NCBI RefSeq assembly: GCF_000005505.3
Contig: NC_016132.3
Location: 44,096,914 to 44,160,913, forward strand
Direction of reading: 5' to 3'
Source of the DNA: Brachypodium distachyon
Lineage: Eukaryota; Streptophyta; Magnoliopsida; Poales; Poaceae
DNA length: 64,000 nucleotides
Shown here: positions 46,781 through 56,406 of the stretch, piece after piece
How the letters are laid out: every line of letters starts with the position of its first letter
Position numbering within the stretch: position 1 is the stretch's first letter
Position numbers and translations under genes: made by a program
Notes under the pieces: generated by a model
What the model saw: only the letters and a program-made list of their open reading frames with translations
The model's database searches: none
What the model was told of the DNA's origin: nothing

Positions 46781-47985
46781 ATTTATATACCTTACATAAA
46801 GATGGAGGGAGTTATTAAAAAAAATTAGAGAGTTAGTTACAAAGAGGTTTGGTACAATGTCCAACAAACCTGAAACCCCAAATTTGGCGTGTGGACTACT
46901 CGCAAAAGAAAACACTACAAGAGGCGTGGAGTCAAATGTCCACTGAAGCAAGATCTACCGTGTCACGATAGTTGTTTCGTTGCCAACACGACGATTTCCT
47001 TTCCTTCCGAATATGTTACATCACATATATTAGGTGACCGCTTTGCGCCCGAGACCTGGTAGTTGAGGGCTTTGTCAGAAGATACTCCCATCACAGGTTA
47101 ATGTTGTGAGATTGTGCTATAGCTGCCAGTAGCGGGAAGCCCAACTAATTGTTCACTGATTTTCTAAATTTCCTTGGAGCATAGACGGTCCTTGTAGAGG
47201 TGAGAGACTAACTCATCGCTAGTGAGAGGCACAAGTAGGATTAAAAATTGATACTTCCAAATATCATACTTTATATCCGTACCGTCTTAGAATACCATAG
47301 AATTCAACCCTAACATCTTAGGTACCTATTTTACAATTAACTTAACCATTCGGAAGAAACATCTTTGGAATTTATTGAAAGCAAAAGCCATGTAAAAAAG
47401 AAAATGTGAGGATCCAGCCTCACTACTCGTGAATAGATAGAAGGGAAGCGGTCGTACCTGGACAATTTGCCAAACTATGTGGCAAAGGAGGGCACCCATG
47501 CTTTGCCATTTGCCCTCATTGCATGGGGTGGCCTCAACGATTTCTCGCACACCCCCACCCTATCTCTTTCTTTTATAGCACCCCTATGTGTCCCTTGGTT
47601 TTCTTCGTCGAGCTTTCACAACCTTCTCGCCGCCTCTCCCTCCCCTCCCATTCCCTACAAATCTGGTGGGTGTTGTTCATCCCGGCAGGTCTATTGCACA
47701 CAACAACCTCAAAAACCTAGCTCCCTCCTTGCCTGCAACCCGGTCAGGAGCTCGATTGGATCGGCTGCGAAGTCTTCGCAGCCGTCGCCGTGCCGTACCT
47801 AGCGTCACCGCCGACACGTTGATCCACTCAGTGAACACTCCCCTGCCCTGACCCGTGTCGATGCCATCGTAGTTCCCGTTATTCCTCGTTGGGGCATCGA
47901 AGCGTTCATGTTGTCTCCACACCGCTTGCAGTCGAGTTCGAGGTATGAAGTTGATTTTCGTCCAACGATTAGCTAGTTAAATACC
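46781..47985 (+). repeat. Promoter/first-exon duplication, copy A
   Basis: This segment is repeated, with divergence and insertions, as copy B (48010-49860). It holds the TATA-like ttttatag at 47571, a CT-rich leader, and 'tcaggagctcgattggatcg'. A splice donor-like TTCGAG|GTATGA ends the exon at 47942. It appears to be a paralogous first non-coding exon upstream of the Cys-repeat gene. Confidence 0.75.
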
Positions 47986-48616
47986 ACCGACCTTAACAAT
48001 TTTATTTTCGGTTTGGACTTTTATATGCCTTACATAAGAATTAGAGGGAGTACCTTCTAGTTATAAAAAAAAATAGAGTGACTTGCAAGGGGGTTGGGGA
48101 CAACTGCCAACAAACCACCAGACCCAAAATTCGGTGCGTGGACTACTCGCCAAAGAAAACATACAAGTAGCATGGAGTTAGATGTCCACTGAAACAAGCT
48201 ATACTATGTCACGATAAGTGTCTCGTTGCCGACACGACGATTTATTTCCTTCCAAATATGTCACATCACATGTATTGGGTGACCGCTTTGCACCTGAGAC
48301 CCGGTTGTTGAGGGGTTTGTTGGCAGATACTCACATCACCAATTAATGTTACGAGATTGCGCTACAGTTGGTCGTAGCGCAGGCTCAACCGACCTTCGCC
48401 GGTTTCCCAAACTTCATTTGGGTATAAGATGTCCTTGTAGAGGTGAGAGACCAACTAGCTCATCGCTAGTGAGAGGCACATGTAGGATTATGGGTTTGTC
48501 ACATGGTCTTAAAATGTCAGGGCTTTGCTATGAAGGACGAACGCACGAAAAATTGCATTTTGGTTTAGCTTTTTTCTTTCAGATCTTTGTTGGTCGTAAA
48601 TTTTATTGTTGACAAA

Positions 48617-48731
48617 TACTCCATCTGGCTCATAATTCTTGTCGGAATATTACATATATTTAGACTCTTTTTAGGAATAGATACATCCATATTTGGGCAA
48701 ATTTGAGACAAAAATTATGAGACAGAGGGTA
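48617..48731. mobile_element. Stowaway-type MITE
   Basis: TA-ctccatctggctcataattc at the left and 'aaaattatgagacagagggta' at the right, with the 'tattacatatatttagac' interior. It lies in a segment of copy B that is absent from copy A. Confidence 0.8.
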
Positions 48732-48936
48732 TGGATTATGTTGCTTCTCGAGCTAACCAAGTATCCTCGAGAGCGCATCGAGTCAGTTGTCTATGTGACG
48801 AGCTCAGTCTCAAAGTTACCATCTTGCAAATCATGTAATCTACTAGTAGCAAGCTCTTGATTTATGTTGAAATTTGGAATAAAGTGTCAACTTGAGATCA
48901 AAAGAAAAAACGTCACTAAAAATCGATACTTTCACA

Positions 48937-49053
48937 TACTCCGTCCGACCGGTATTACTTGTCTCAAAATAGTCCAAATACGGATGTATCTAGGTGTAAA
49001 AGGCGTCTGGATACATGTAATATTTCGACAAATAAATTCAGCTGGAGGGAGTA
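48937..49053. mobile_element. Stowaway-type MITE with an empty site in copy A
   Basis: TA-ctccgtccgaccggtattac to 'attcagctggagggag'-TA. Copy A has the uninterrupted site around 47250 (gatacttccaaatatcatac), with a single TA. Confidence 0.9.
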
Positions 49054-49383
49054 TCATATTTTATATCCGTACCTGCCTAGCATATCTTACAATTCAACCC
49101 TAACATCTTTGTACCTATTTTACAATTAACTTAACCATCAACAAGAAACACCTTTGGAATTTTACCCAAAAGCCAAAGCCATGTAAAAAAAAAAATCCAC
49201 CCTAACTACTGGTGGGTAGATACAAGGGAACCGGTCGTACCTGGACAAGATGCCAAACCAGGTGGAAAAAGGAGGCGCAAGTGCTTTGCCTTTTCCCCTC
49301 TTTGCGTTTCCTTGCCACGCGCATGGGGTGGCCTCAGCGATTTCTCAAGCGCGCCCCCACTCCACATCTCTTTCCCTCTTTCT

Positions 49384-49817
49384 TTTATAGCATCCCCGTA
49401 TGCGTCCTCGGTTTTTCTCCGCTGAGCTTTCACAACCTCCCCCCGCCTCTCTCTCCCCCCCTCCCATTCCTACAAATCTGGTGGGCGCTGTTCGCCGCGG
49501 CGGGTCTCTCGCGCGCTAACAACCTCAAAACCCTAGCTCCCTCCACACCCGCGACCCAGTCAGGAGCTCGATTGGATCGCCCGCGAGCCTCTCTCGGTGT
49601 CTGAAGCCAGGCGCGTCGTCGGCTCTCGGTGTCTCTGCAGCTGTCGCCGTGCCGTGCCTATCTCCACCGCCGACGCGTCGATCCCCTCACCAAACATCCC
49701 CCCGTCTGTGACGCGTGTCGACGCCATCGCCGTTCCCGTTCTTCCTCGTCGGGGCATCCAGGCGTTCCTCCTGTCTCCACCCCCGTCTGCAATCGACTTT
49801 GGCCATTTGTTTTCGAG
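49384..49817 (+). promoter_or_regulatory. Probable TATA box and 5' UTR exon of the Cys-repeat gene
   Basis: TTTTATAG at about 49383-49390 is followed by a CT-rich leader without a long conserved frame, ending at the donor TTTCGAG|GTATGAG (exon end 49817). The same arrangement exists in copy A (TATA-like 47571, donor after 47942). Confidence 0.5.
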
Positions 49818-49860
49818 GTATGAGTTGGTTTCATCCAGCGATTTGCTTGTTAAATCCGAC

Positions 49861-52602
49861 TTTAACAATTTGGTTCCAATTAGAATAGCAGCCGGTTGTG
49901 CTTTTTTGCATGTTGAGGTCGATGAATCGGATTTTGGGGTAGAAAATGAGCCGGCTGCTTGCTTGAAATCCTTTTCGATTATTCAACGTATTTTGCAGTA
50001 GCATATATTAATTGTTTGCCAAAACTAGTGGGTGTAAGCGCTGTAGTTCTGCCCCTGACCGTGTGCAGAAATTACAGATATAATACCCTTCAGGGGCGTA
50101 TTACATTTCCATTTATCTAGGGAAATAAAAAGGTGGCACTCACACTTGTTTTTCTCATAAACTTAAACGAAAACTAGTCATAATCTCGTTAGTGCACGAT
50201 TTGTATCACTGTCAAGGTTTTAGGAATTAGGACTCAGCCAGTTGCCATGGATAACCGGCCAGCTATCTCATGATTATTTATCTAGTACCGTAAATGTTTG
50301 GTCTGTAAAGCAAATCATACCTTTACATCTTTATGCATATATATGATTGGAGGCACCTCCAAAATCCCCCGCATTAATCCTACGAAGAAAAGAAGGTAGA
50401 ATTTCCCAGATTAATCTGAGGAAAAGAACCTATCGTCCTTCTTGATGTAATTTAAGGGACTATGTTATAAGGGCATCTTTGGTTCACTGCCAGACTTCGC
50501 CACACTTTTCCTCCTAAACTGTAACAAAGTGTTGCGTGTCATGGTTGTGGCAGTAAAATAAACAATGTCTCCTAAAAATGTGGAAAACTTTGTTTGTTGT
50601 GCAAAAATATTACTGCTATATGATATCTATTGAATCATCCTCTAATATTAGGATGTCCTAACCCTGTGGCCAATGGGCATGCACAGCACATTGGTTTTAC
50701 ATCAGCCTTCTCATGCCCTCTGCCATGGCGTGTTCCCTTGTTAATGAGGGGAGAGCATCAAGTAAGAGATGTCACTTAAAGAGACCATCCGATGTATGGA
50801 TGACTTCGTGTCATGTCTAGGTCACATGGAGGACTCAAGAGATTTCTACCTTCTCAACCATTGTGTGTGCCCTAACTGTATGAAGAATTGAATGTCTTCT
50901 TAGAATTCTTTTATTTGTGAGAGATGGCTACAATTTTCTTCTGGAAAAACTATTCTGCCAATCATCTGCTGGCAAGTAATCCTATCAAACTTTCAGACCA
51001 TGGTGTGTGCCCTAACTGTATGAAGAACTATTACATGTATCTAGACGCTTTTTGAACATAGATACATCCATATTTGGGAAAATTTGAGACAAGTAATATG
51101 GGTCAGAGGGAGTATTGTATTTAGCAAGATTTACATTCTCTGTTCAACAGTAGAAATCTTAACAAGATTGCATTGTTTTTTTTTGCTGGAACAGAAAGTT
51201 TACTAATTTTCCCTCCATGTTAACTAAAAATAGATATACAACATGTATTATATTTAGCAAGATTTACGTTCTCAGTTCGGCAATAGAAATCTTAACAAGA
51301 TTGCATTGTTTTTTTGCAGGAACTGTTGATCTTTTCATTCTTCTGTTTATTGCTTCAAGTCATTTGTACCTTGAGAGAGTGCCACTTTACTTGGTATAAT
51401 CCATCATCTTTGATATCTTCTTTACTTCAAGTCCTACATCCGATAGTTTCTCCTTACAATGCACATCGAAATGTGATTGTTTCATATCATGGTTTCTCAT
51501 TATATGCAGATGAAATGTTTATACTGTACATCTTGTATTCATGCTTAGGGTGTTAGGGTAAAAGGTGCTGTGCTGTTCAGCTTTGCTACTTGGTCGTGAG
51601 ATAATGTTGTACTGGTATTTAAATAAACCCCAGATGATAATATTTAACACAGTTGGAACTGGAATATTAGTCATGGTCGTCTACAGCTGACCTTTTTTAC
51701 CCCCTCAACTGATATGGTGCACGTGTAATCAATCTTTCTCAACTTTGACCAGTAATAAGTACATGCAGATCCAACGCGTGAAAATCGTACCAATAGCTTC
51801 GTCGTTGAAACAACGGTTATCTACTGTTATAATCTTATTATATTTTGCAAAATATGACTAAAAATTAATCATTGAAGTTAGGTCTGGACACTACAAGATT
51901 ATAAAAAGAGTCTGTTAAATGTACATGTTACAATGGCGAGAATTTAGAGTATACCAACATTAATTCGTTTTTTAAGTAATAAAAATATCTTAATATATAA
52001 GAACTTTGTTAGGAGATGCATGAACATTGCACTGAAATGTTAATTTAATTATAAAGGCCAGTAGGCTACAGTGCTACAAACAATTCTAAGATCTATCGAT
52101 CATGACACAGCATTTGATAACTATCCTTTTACTAGATTCTTGCGATGTCCTGGCTGTGGTTTCCTTTTAGTAGATTCCTGCTCTGTCCTGGTTGTGGCCT
52201 CCTTTTCCCTTTATGCAATTGTTTATGATTCTTTAACATTAAGTAGCCTCTTGTTGATTTTATTTTATTTTGTGCTGAATGAGCTTTGTAATTGCAACTT
52301 AATAGATTCTGATACCTTATTTCCTATTTATCAGCAGGATCATTGCCTTTTGTTTGGCCTGAATGGTGCAATTGGAAGTTTTGAGTAGAAACTGAGGTTC
52401 AGTTCAAAACTTCTCCATACTCACTTCATACATACTGGCGAGAAATGGATCGTGATGATGTATCTGGTTTTGTTAGCGGAGGTTGCAAGCTGTTCTGAGT
52501 TTTCTAACCCTGTAGAAGTTAATAAAGTTATGATACCAGGAAGTAAGGCAGCTGGTTCTTTTCATTTACTAATTGGTTGAAGTTTAATGGTTCCGAATTG
52601 GA
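49861..52602 (+). other. 5' UTR intron region of the Cys-repeat gene
   Basis: AT-rich, intron-like. It contains a partial Stowaway (51028-51114) and two direct repeats: 'tgtgccctaactgtatgaag' at about 50867 and 51007, and a block of about 70 bp (tttagcaagattta...cttaacaagattgcattgt) at 51125 and 51252. The last unspliced leader bases run to the ATG at 52603. Confidence 0.45.
51028..51114. mobile_element. Stowaway-type MITE lacking its left end
   Basis: It begins at 'attacatgtatctagacgc' and ends 'agtaatatgggtcagaggg'-agta. The missing left terminus coincides with the second copy of the 'ctaactgtatgaagaa' repeat. Confidence 0.7.
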
Positions 52603-54501
52603 ATGGACAAAACTTCTCGTGGTCTTGGATTTGGTGATAGTATCAACTCCTTAAATACTTCCCATCATCAGAGTACAGTCCAACACTCTGCTCATCTTAA
52701 AGATACCACACTTGAGTCCACAGCATATTCCAGCTTTTCTATCGCTTACGGAAAAGCCCCGAAAAGGAAGTGGAGTACTATGGCAGGAGCAGAAGGTTCT
52801 GGGAATCCATTACTCACTCTGGGCATAGGCCGTTCACCAAGTTCATCTGACAATAGCAAAGTAAGCTCTGCTACAGCTTATGCAATGTCTCCATCTTCGC
52901 TAAAGGAGGCTGATGAGGAGTCATCGGTAGATCTTAGCTTGAATTTTGAGCTTTGTCTTGGCAATGATGTTGTGCACTTTCAGAAGAAACCCTCTTCTGG
53001 TTTGTTGGCCAGCTCTCCTAAACTGGATCTTCAGTTGAGTTTATCCACTGGCTCACCTGAATCAGCTCTCACCTATACAAATATGGTGTCACCAAATGTT
53101 CATGATGGCTTGGACATACCAGTGACCAACTCATCGCCAGCCGTTATAGGGAAAGGGCCAGTACTATCTAATTGGGGTTTTGAGCATTCTGTGGTTTCTT
53201 CGTCGTATGCGTCTGAAGCAACATGTGCCTTTCCGTATTCAAAGATAAGCAGAAAAGATGAAGGGACTTTGTCTTCTCCAGTCATATCACCAACTATGCT
53301 AACAAGTTTGAAAAGCCCGGTTGCCTGTACTTCTGTGGTAACTAATACTCAACAGCGCAATATTAATACTAAAACGTGCCAGTTCCCTGGATGTGGTAAA
53401 GGAGCAAGAGGGGCGTCAGGACATTGCATAGCCCACGGTGGTGGTAGGAGATGCCAGAAACCTGGTTGCCAAAAGGGTGCTGAGGGAAGGACCATATACT
53501 GCAAGGCCCATGGTGGAGGGAGGAGATGTGAATTTCTCGGGTGTACGAAGAGTGCTGAAGGGCGCACAGATCACTGCATAGCCCATGGTGGTGGTCGCCG
53601 CTGCAGTAATGATGGTTGCTCCCGTGCTGCACGTGGGAGATCTGGCTTGTGCATCAGGCATGGAGGCGGGAAAAGGTGTCAGAAGGAGAACTGCACCAAG
53701 AGCGCAGAAGGTCATTCTGGCCTCTGCATCTCTCATGGAGGCGGGAGACGTTGCCAGTTTCCGGAATGCGCAAAGGGTGCACAGGGAAGCACAAAGTTCT
53801 GCAAGGCTCATGGTGGAGGAAAGCGCTGCACATTCTTGGGCTGCACCAAAGGAGCTGAAGGGAGCACTCCTTTTTGCAAGGGCCATGGTGGAGGCAAGCG
53901 CTGCTTATATGAGGGGGGTGGTGTCTGCCCCAAGAGTGTGCATGGTGGGACTCAATATTGTGTTGCCCATGGAGGTGGGAAGAGGTGTGCCATTTCTAAT
54001 TGCACCAAGAGCGCTAGAGGGCGGACGGAGTACTGTGTACGCCATGGAGGTGGCAAGAGATGCAGGTTTGACGGCTGTGCAAAGAGTGCGCAGGGGAGCA
54101 CTGATTTCTGCAAGGCGCATGGGGGAGGCAAACGGTGCTCATGGGGCTTGCCGGACTCAAACTTTGGTTTTGGCACAGAGCAATGTGATAAATTTGCTCG
54201 GAGCAAGACTGGTCTCTGTTCAGCTCACAGTGCTCTAGTGCAGGACCACTGCGTTCATGGCGGTGGTACATTAGGCCCCGTAGTCCACCAGTTTGCCACA
54301 GATGCCAAACCCGACGAGATGGAAGTTGCTTCTTGGAAGATTGATCCTGCTTCGACACAGCCAGAGTCTTGTTCTGTGGATCCGATGCCGGAGGGCAGAG
54401 TGCACGGAGGCAGGATGCTGGCTCGACTTTCTCGCGATGGAAGCCATGCAAGCGTTGGCAACTCGGAGAGCGGTGCTTCTGTCATGATGGCGTGGATGTG
54501 A
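52603..54501 (+). CDS. Cys/His tandem-repeat protein, 'WRKY19-like'/loricrin-like
   Basis: This is a single coding exon of 632 aa starting MDKTSRGLGFGDS. The N-terminal half is Ser-rich and contains two EAR-like repressor motifs, VDLSLNFELCLG (from residue 109) and LDLQLSLSTG (from 141). From Cys259 to about residue 550 there are ten copies of a module of about 25 aa. Its pattern is RC-x4-C-x-K-(S/G)-A-x-G-x4-C-x2-HGGG-(R/K), plus a degenerate last one ending LCSAHS. Cys-Cys-Cys-His spacing suggests zinc binding. Databases often label such proteins 'probable WRKY transcription factor 19', but no WRKYGQK domain is present here. A nuclear regulatory role is inference. The coding exon is intact; leader exons lie upstream. 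Confidence 0.92.
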   Translation: MDKTSRGLGFGDSINSLNTSHHQSTVQHSAHLKDTTLESTAYSSFSIAYGKAPKRKWSTMAGAEGSGNPLLTLGIGRSPSSSDNSKVSSATAYAMSPSSLKEADEESSVDLSLNFELCLGNDVVHFQKKPSSGLLASSPKLDLQLSLSTGSPESALTYTNMVSPNVHDGLDIPVTNSSPAVIGKGPVLSNWGFEHSVVSSSYASEATCAFPYSKISRKDEGTLSSPVISPTMLTSLKSPVACTSVVTNTQQRNINTKTCQFPGCGKGARGASGHCIAHGGGRRCQKPGCQKGAEGRTIYCKAHGGGRRCEFLGCTKSAEGRTDHCIAHGGGRRCSNDGCSRAARGRSGLCIRHGGGKRCQKENCTKSAEGHSGLCISHGGGRRCQFPECAKGAQGSTKFCKAHGGGKRCTFLGCTKGAEGSTPFCKGHGGGKRCLYEGGGVCPKSVHGGTQYCVAHGGGKRCAISNCTKSARGRTEYCVRHGGGKRCRFDGCAKSAQGSTDFCKAHGGGKRCSWGLPDSNFGFGTEQCDKFARSKTGLCSAHSALVQDHCVHGGGTLGPVVHQFATDAKPDEMEVASWKIDPASTQPESCSVDPMPEGRVHGGRMLARLSRDGSHASVGNSESGASVMMAWM

Positions 54502-54570
54502 GAAGGAGCTTCTCATGAAGAATTGGTTGCTTGAAGTTTTGATCTGTTTCAAGAGTTTCTGCTGTGGCGA

Positions 54571-54576
54571 AATAAA
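54571..54576 (+). terminator. Polyadenylation-like signal
   Basis: AATAAA lies about 70 bp after the stop codon of the Cys-repeat gene. It is placed plausibly for a plant 3' UTR, but the motif is weak evidence alone. Confidence 0.4.
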
Positions 54577-55516
54577 GTAAGTTCCCCATTTCACCAGTTG
54601 TCCTGATCATTTGAATCTGATACTAGGATTTATCCTCCATGTACTATAAATAAGGGAGAGCGTTGTCGGCTTCTCTGTTATTATTGTAATTAATTAAAGT
54701 TGTCAAACTGTCCTTGCTGTGTCAGTCTGTAATCTTCTGCTCCTCGGTTCCTATTTGGATATCTGCTATTTGCTTTGTGTTGGTAAATTTTGATGTATGT
54801 TTGGTAATAGTGCAGTATAAATTGATTGGACTATTATTTCAGATAAGAATCTTCGTCATCCATCTCTGCGCTACCTGGAATCTCTTCTTTTAGCCATCCT
54901 TTTCCCCTTACGAATTATTCCGATATATAAAATATTAATTCCAATGGCTTTTGCTAGAGTAACCATCCCAACCACGATTTTTTTTCTACTCCTTTCAGTT
55001 ATTTCTATGTGAAATTACAAATTAATTCTAATGATACTAAAAAAATAGTGGGTTCTATCGTTTCTATGGTTCCCTTTTAGCGAGGCCCTCTCTATACACC
55101 GGAGCCCCCCATAAGCTGCCCATCCTCCATAATCTAACAGTTAGGCTTGCGTGGTACTCCCCTGCAAATCTGACATAGTTCCACGTTAAAAAAATCGAGT
55201 GAATTGATGTTAGGGGTAGGATAAGATACATAGTAATAATTTAGTGTGTGATGAAACAAAAAACTTTGGAATAGACTGCAGGAAACACTATCGTTAAAAG
55301 AAAAGAATTAGGAAATTTCGCTTGTTTGAGTATGAACAAAAAATGCAATCCCGTTCCATGGTAAACCCTAATTAGCATTTCTTTGATTCAAATGATTTCC
55401 AAAGGAATTCTAATCCTCAAGAAGATTTCCTATGTGGCTCATTTGATTATAGATTTGTGTTCATAGGATTCATTTGCACTATGTTTCATATGAAATCACA
55501 CATTCATTCAATCATG
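54577..55516. other. Intergenic, nothing recognised
   Basis: 3' UTR and intergenic sequence of the Cys-repeat gene. No gene or element ends seen. Confidence 0.45.
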
Positions 55517-55630
55517 TACTCCCTCCGTTTCATAATTCTTGTCTCAAATTTGTCAAAAAATAAATGTATCTATTCCTAAAAAATGTCTAAATACATGTAA
55601 GATTTCGATAAAAATTATGAAACGGAGGTA
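55517..55630. mobile_element. Stowaway-type MITE
   Basis: TA-ctccctccgtttcataattc to 'aaaattatgaaacggagg'-TA; the ends are near-perfect inverted repeats. Confidence 0.9.
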
Positions 55631-56406
55631 GAGATGGCACAACACTAATACTGTGTTCTTTGTATACCTACGTTTTGAAAATCATGTGAATGCAGAGGCC
55701 CTAATCATGTTAATTCTATCTGGGTTTAAAAGACAAAATTCGTCCATGTAAAAAAGTCTGAGGTGTTCTCAATTCTTCCAAGAGTACCAGGGTACCATAA
55801 AAAACTCCTCATCTGAAAGTTCAGTTGCAAGCAGGATCTTGGGTTCTGTCATACTCCGTACTACATTCGTTCTAAAATACGTCACTTGAGTGAACCGATA
55901 AATAAAGAAAACCTATTTATGTCGCACCTGTCACCAGTTTGAGGTCAAGGCTATTGATATCACTCAGAGCGGTCATTAGATTCGAGTCTGAAGTCCACCT
56001 CCAGTCTGGCCTAAACAGATCAGACGAGGCTCGCAAAATTAAAGCAAAGGAGGGGATGCAAGGGTCAAGTGTGGCACCACTTCTTCGCCTCATAGTGAAC
56101 TCAGTGTAAAGGTGCTGTGTTGATACAGTGCCTAAAGAGTATTCAATGTCCACAATGATGACAGGTAATGTGCAAACCAGTTGTAGTAAAACGTTAACAG
56201 GAGTTAACAGGATCTATCGCCTAGTCATATTTACACCTACGAAACTAGGTTCGCAACTTGATGGCTTAGTTACGTTACAGGGCAAAACTGGACAAGAACA
56301 ATCACACCCACCAGGGCGCAACCAGTGAAGACATTAGCCGAACCAAAGAATGAACAAAATTTCCTGCAGAATGAATCGTCACCCTAAGTATGTGGTCAAA
56401 CGCTAC
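55631..56406. other. 3' flank of the glycosyltransferase-like gene
   Basis: No gene seen. The right part is presumably the 3' UTR of the minus-strand gene ending at 56407. Confidence 0.45.

Larger units (their letters stand above)
48010..49860 (+). repeat. Promoter/first-exon duplication, copy B
   Basis: Same order of landmarks as copy A: 'gtggactactcgc', 'accgctttgca', 'agtgagaggcaca', 'ggtcgtacctggaca', ttttatag, the CT-rich leader and the donor TTTCGAG|GTATGA. It is longer because of inserts at about 48491-48915 and 48937-49053. This copy is nearer the gene and is the more likely present-day first exon. Confidence 0.75.

Noticed and set aside
53349..54594. Minus-strand frames opposite the Cys-repeat gene
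   Set aside because: Antisense of the tandem modules; the repeated His/Pro-rich readings are complements of the sense repeat.
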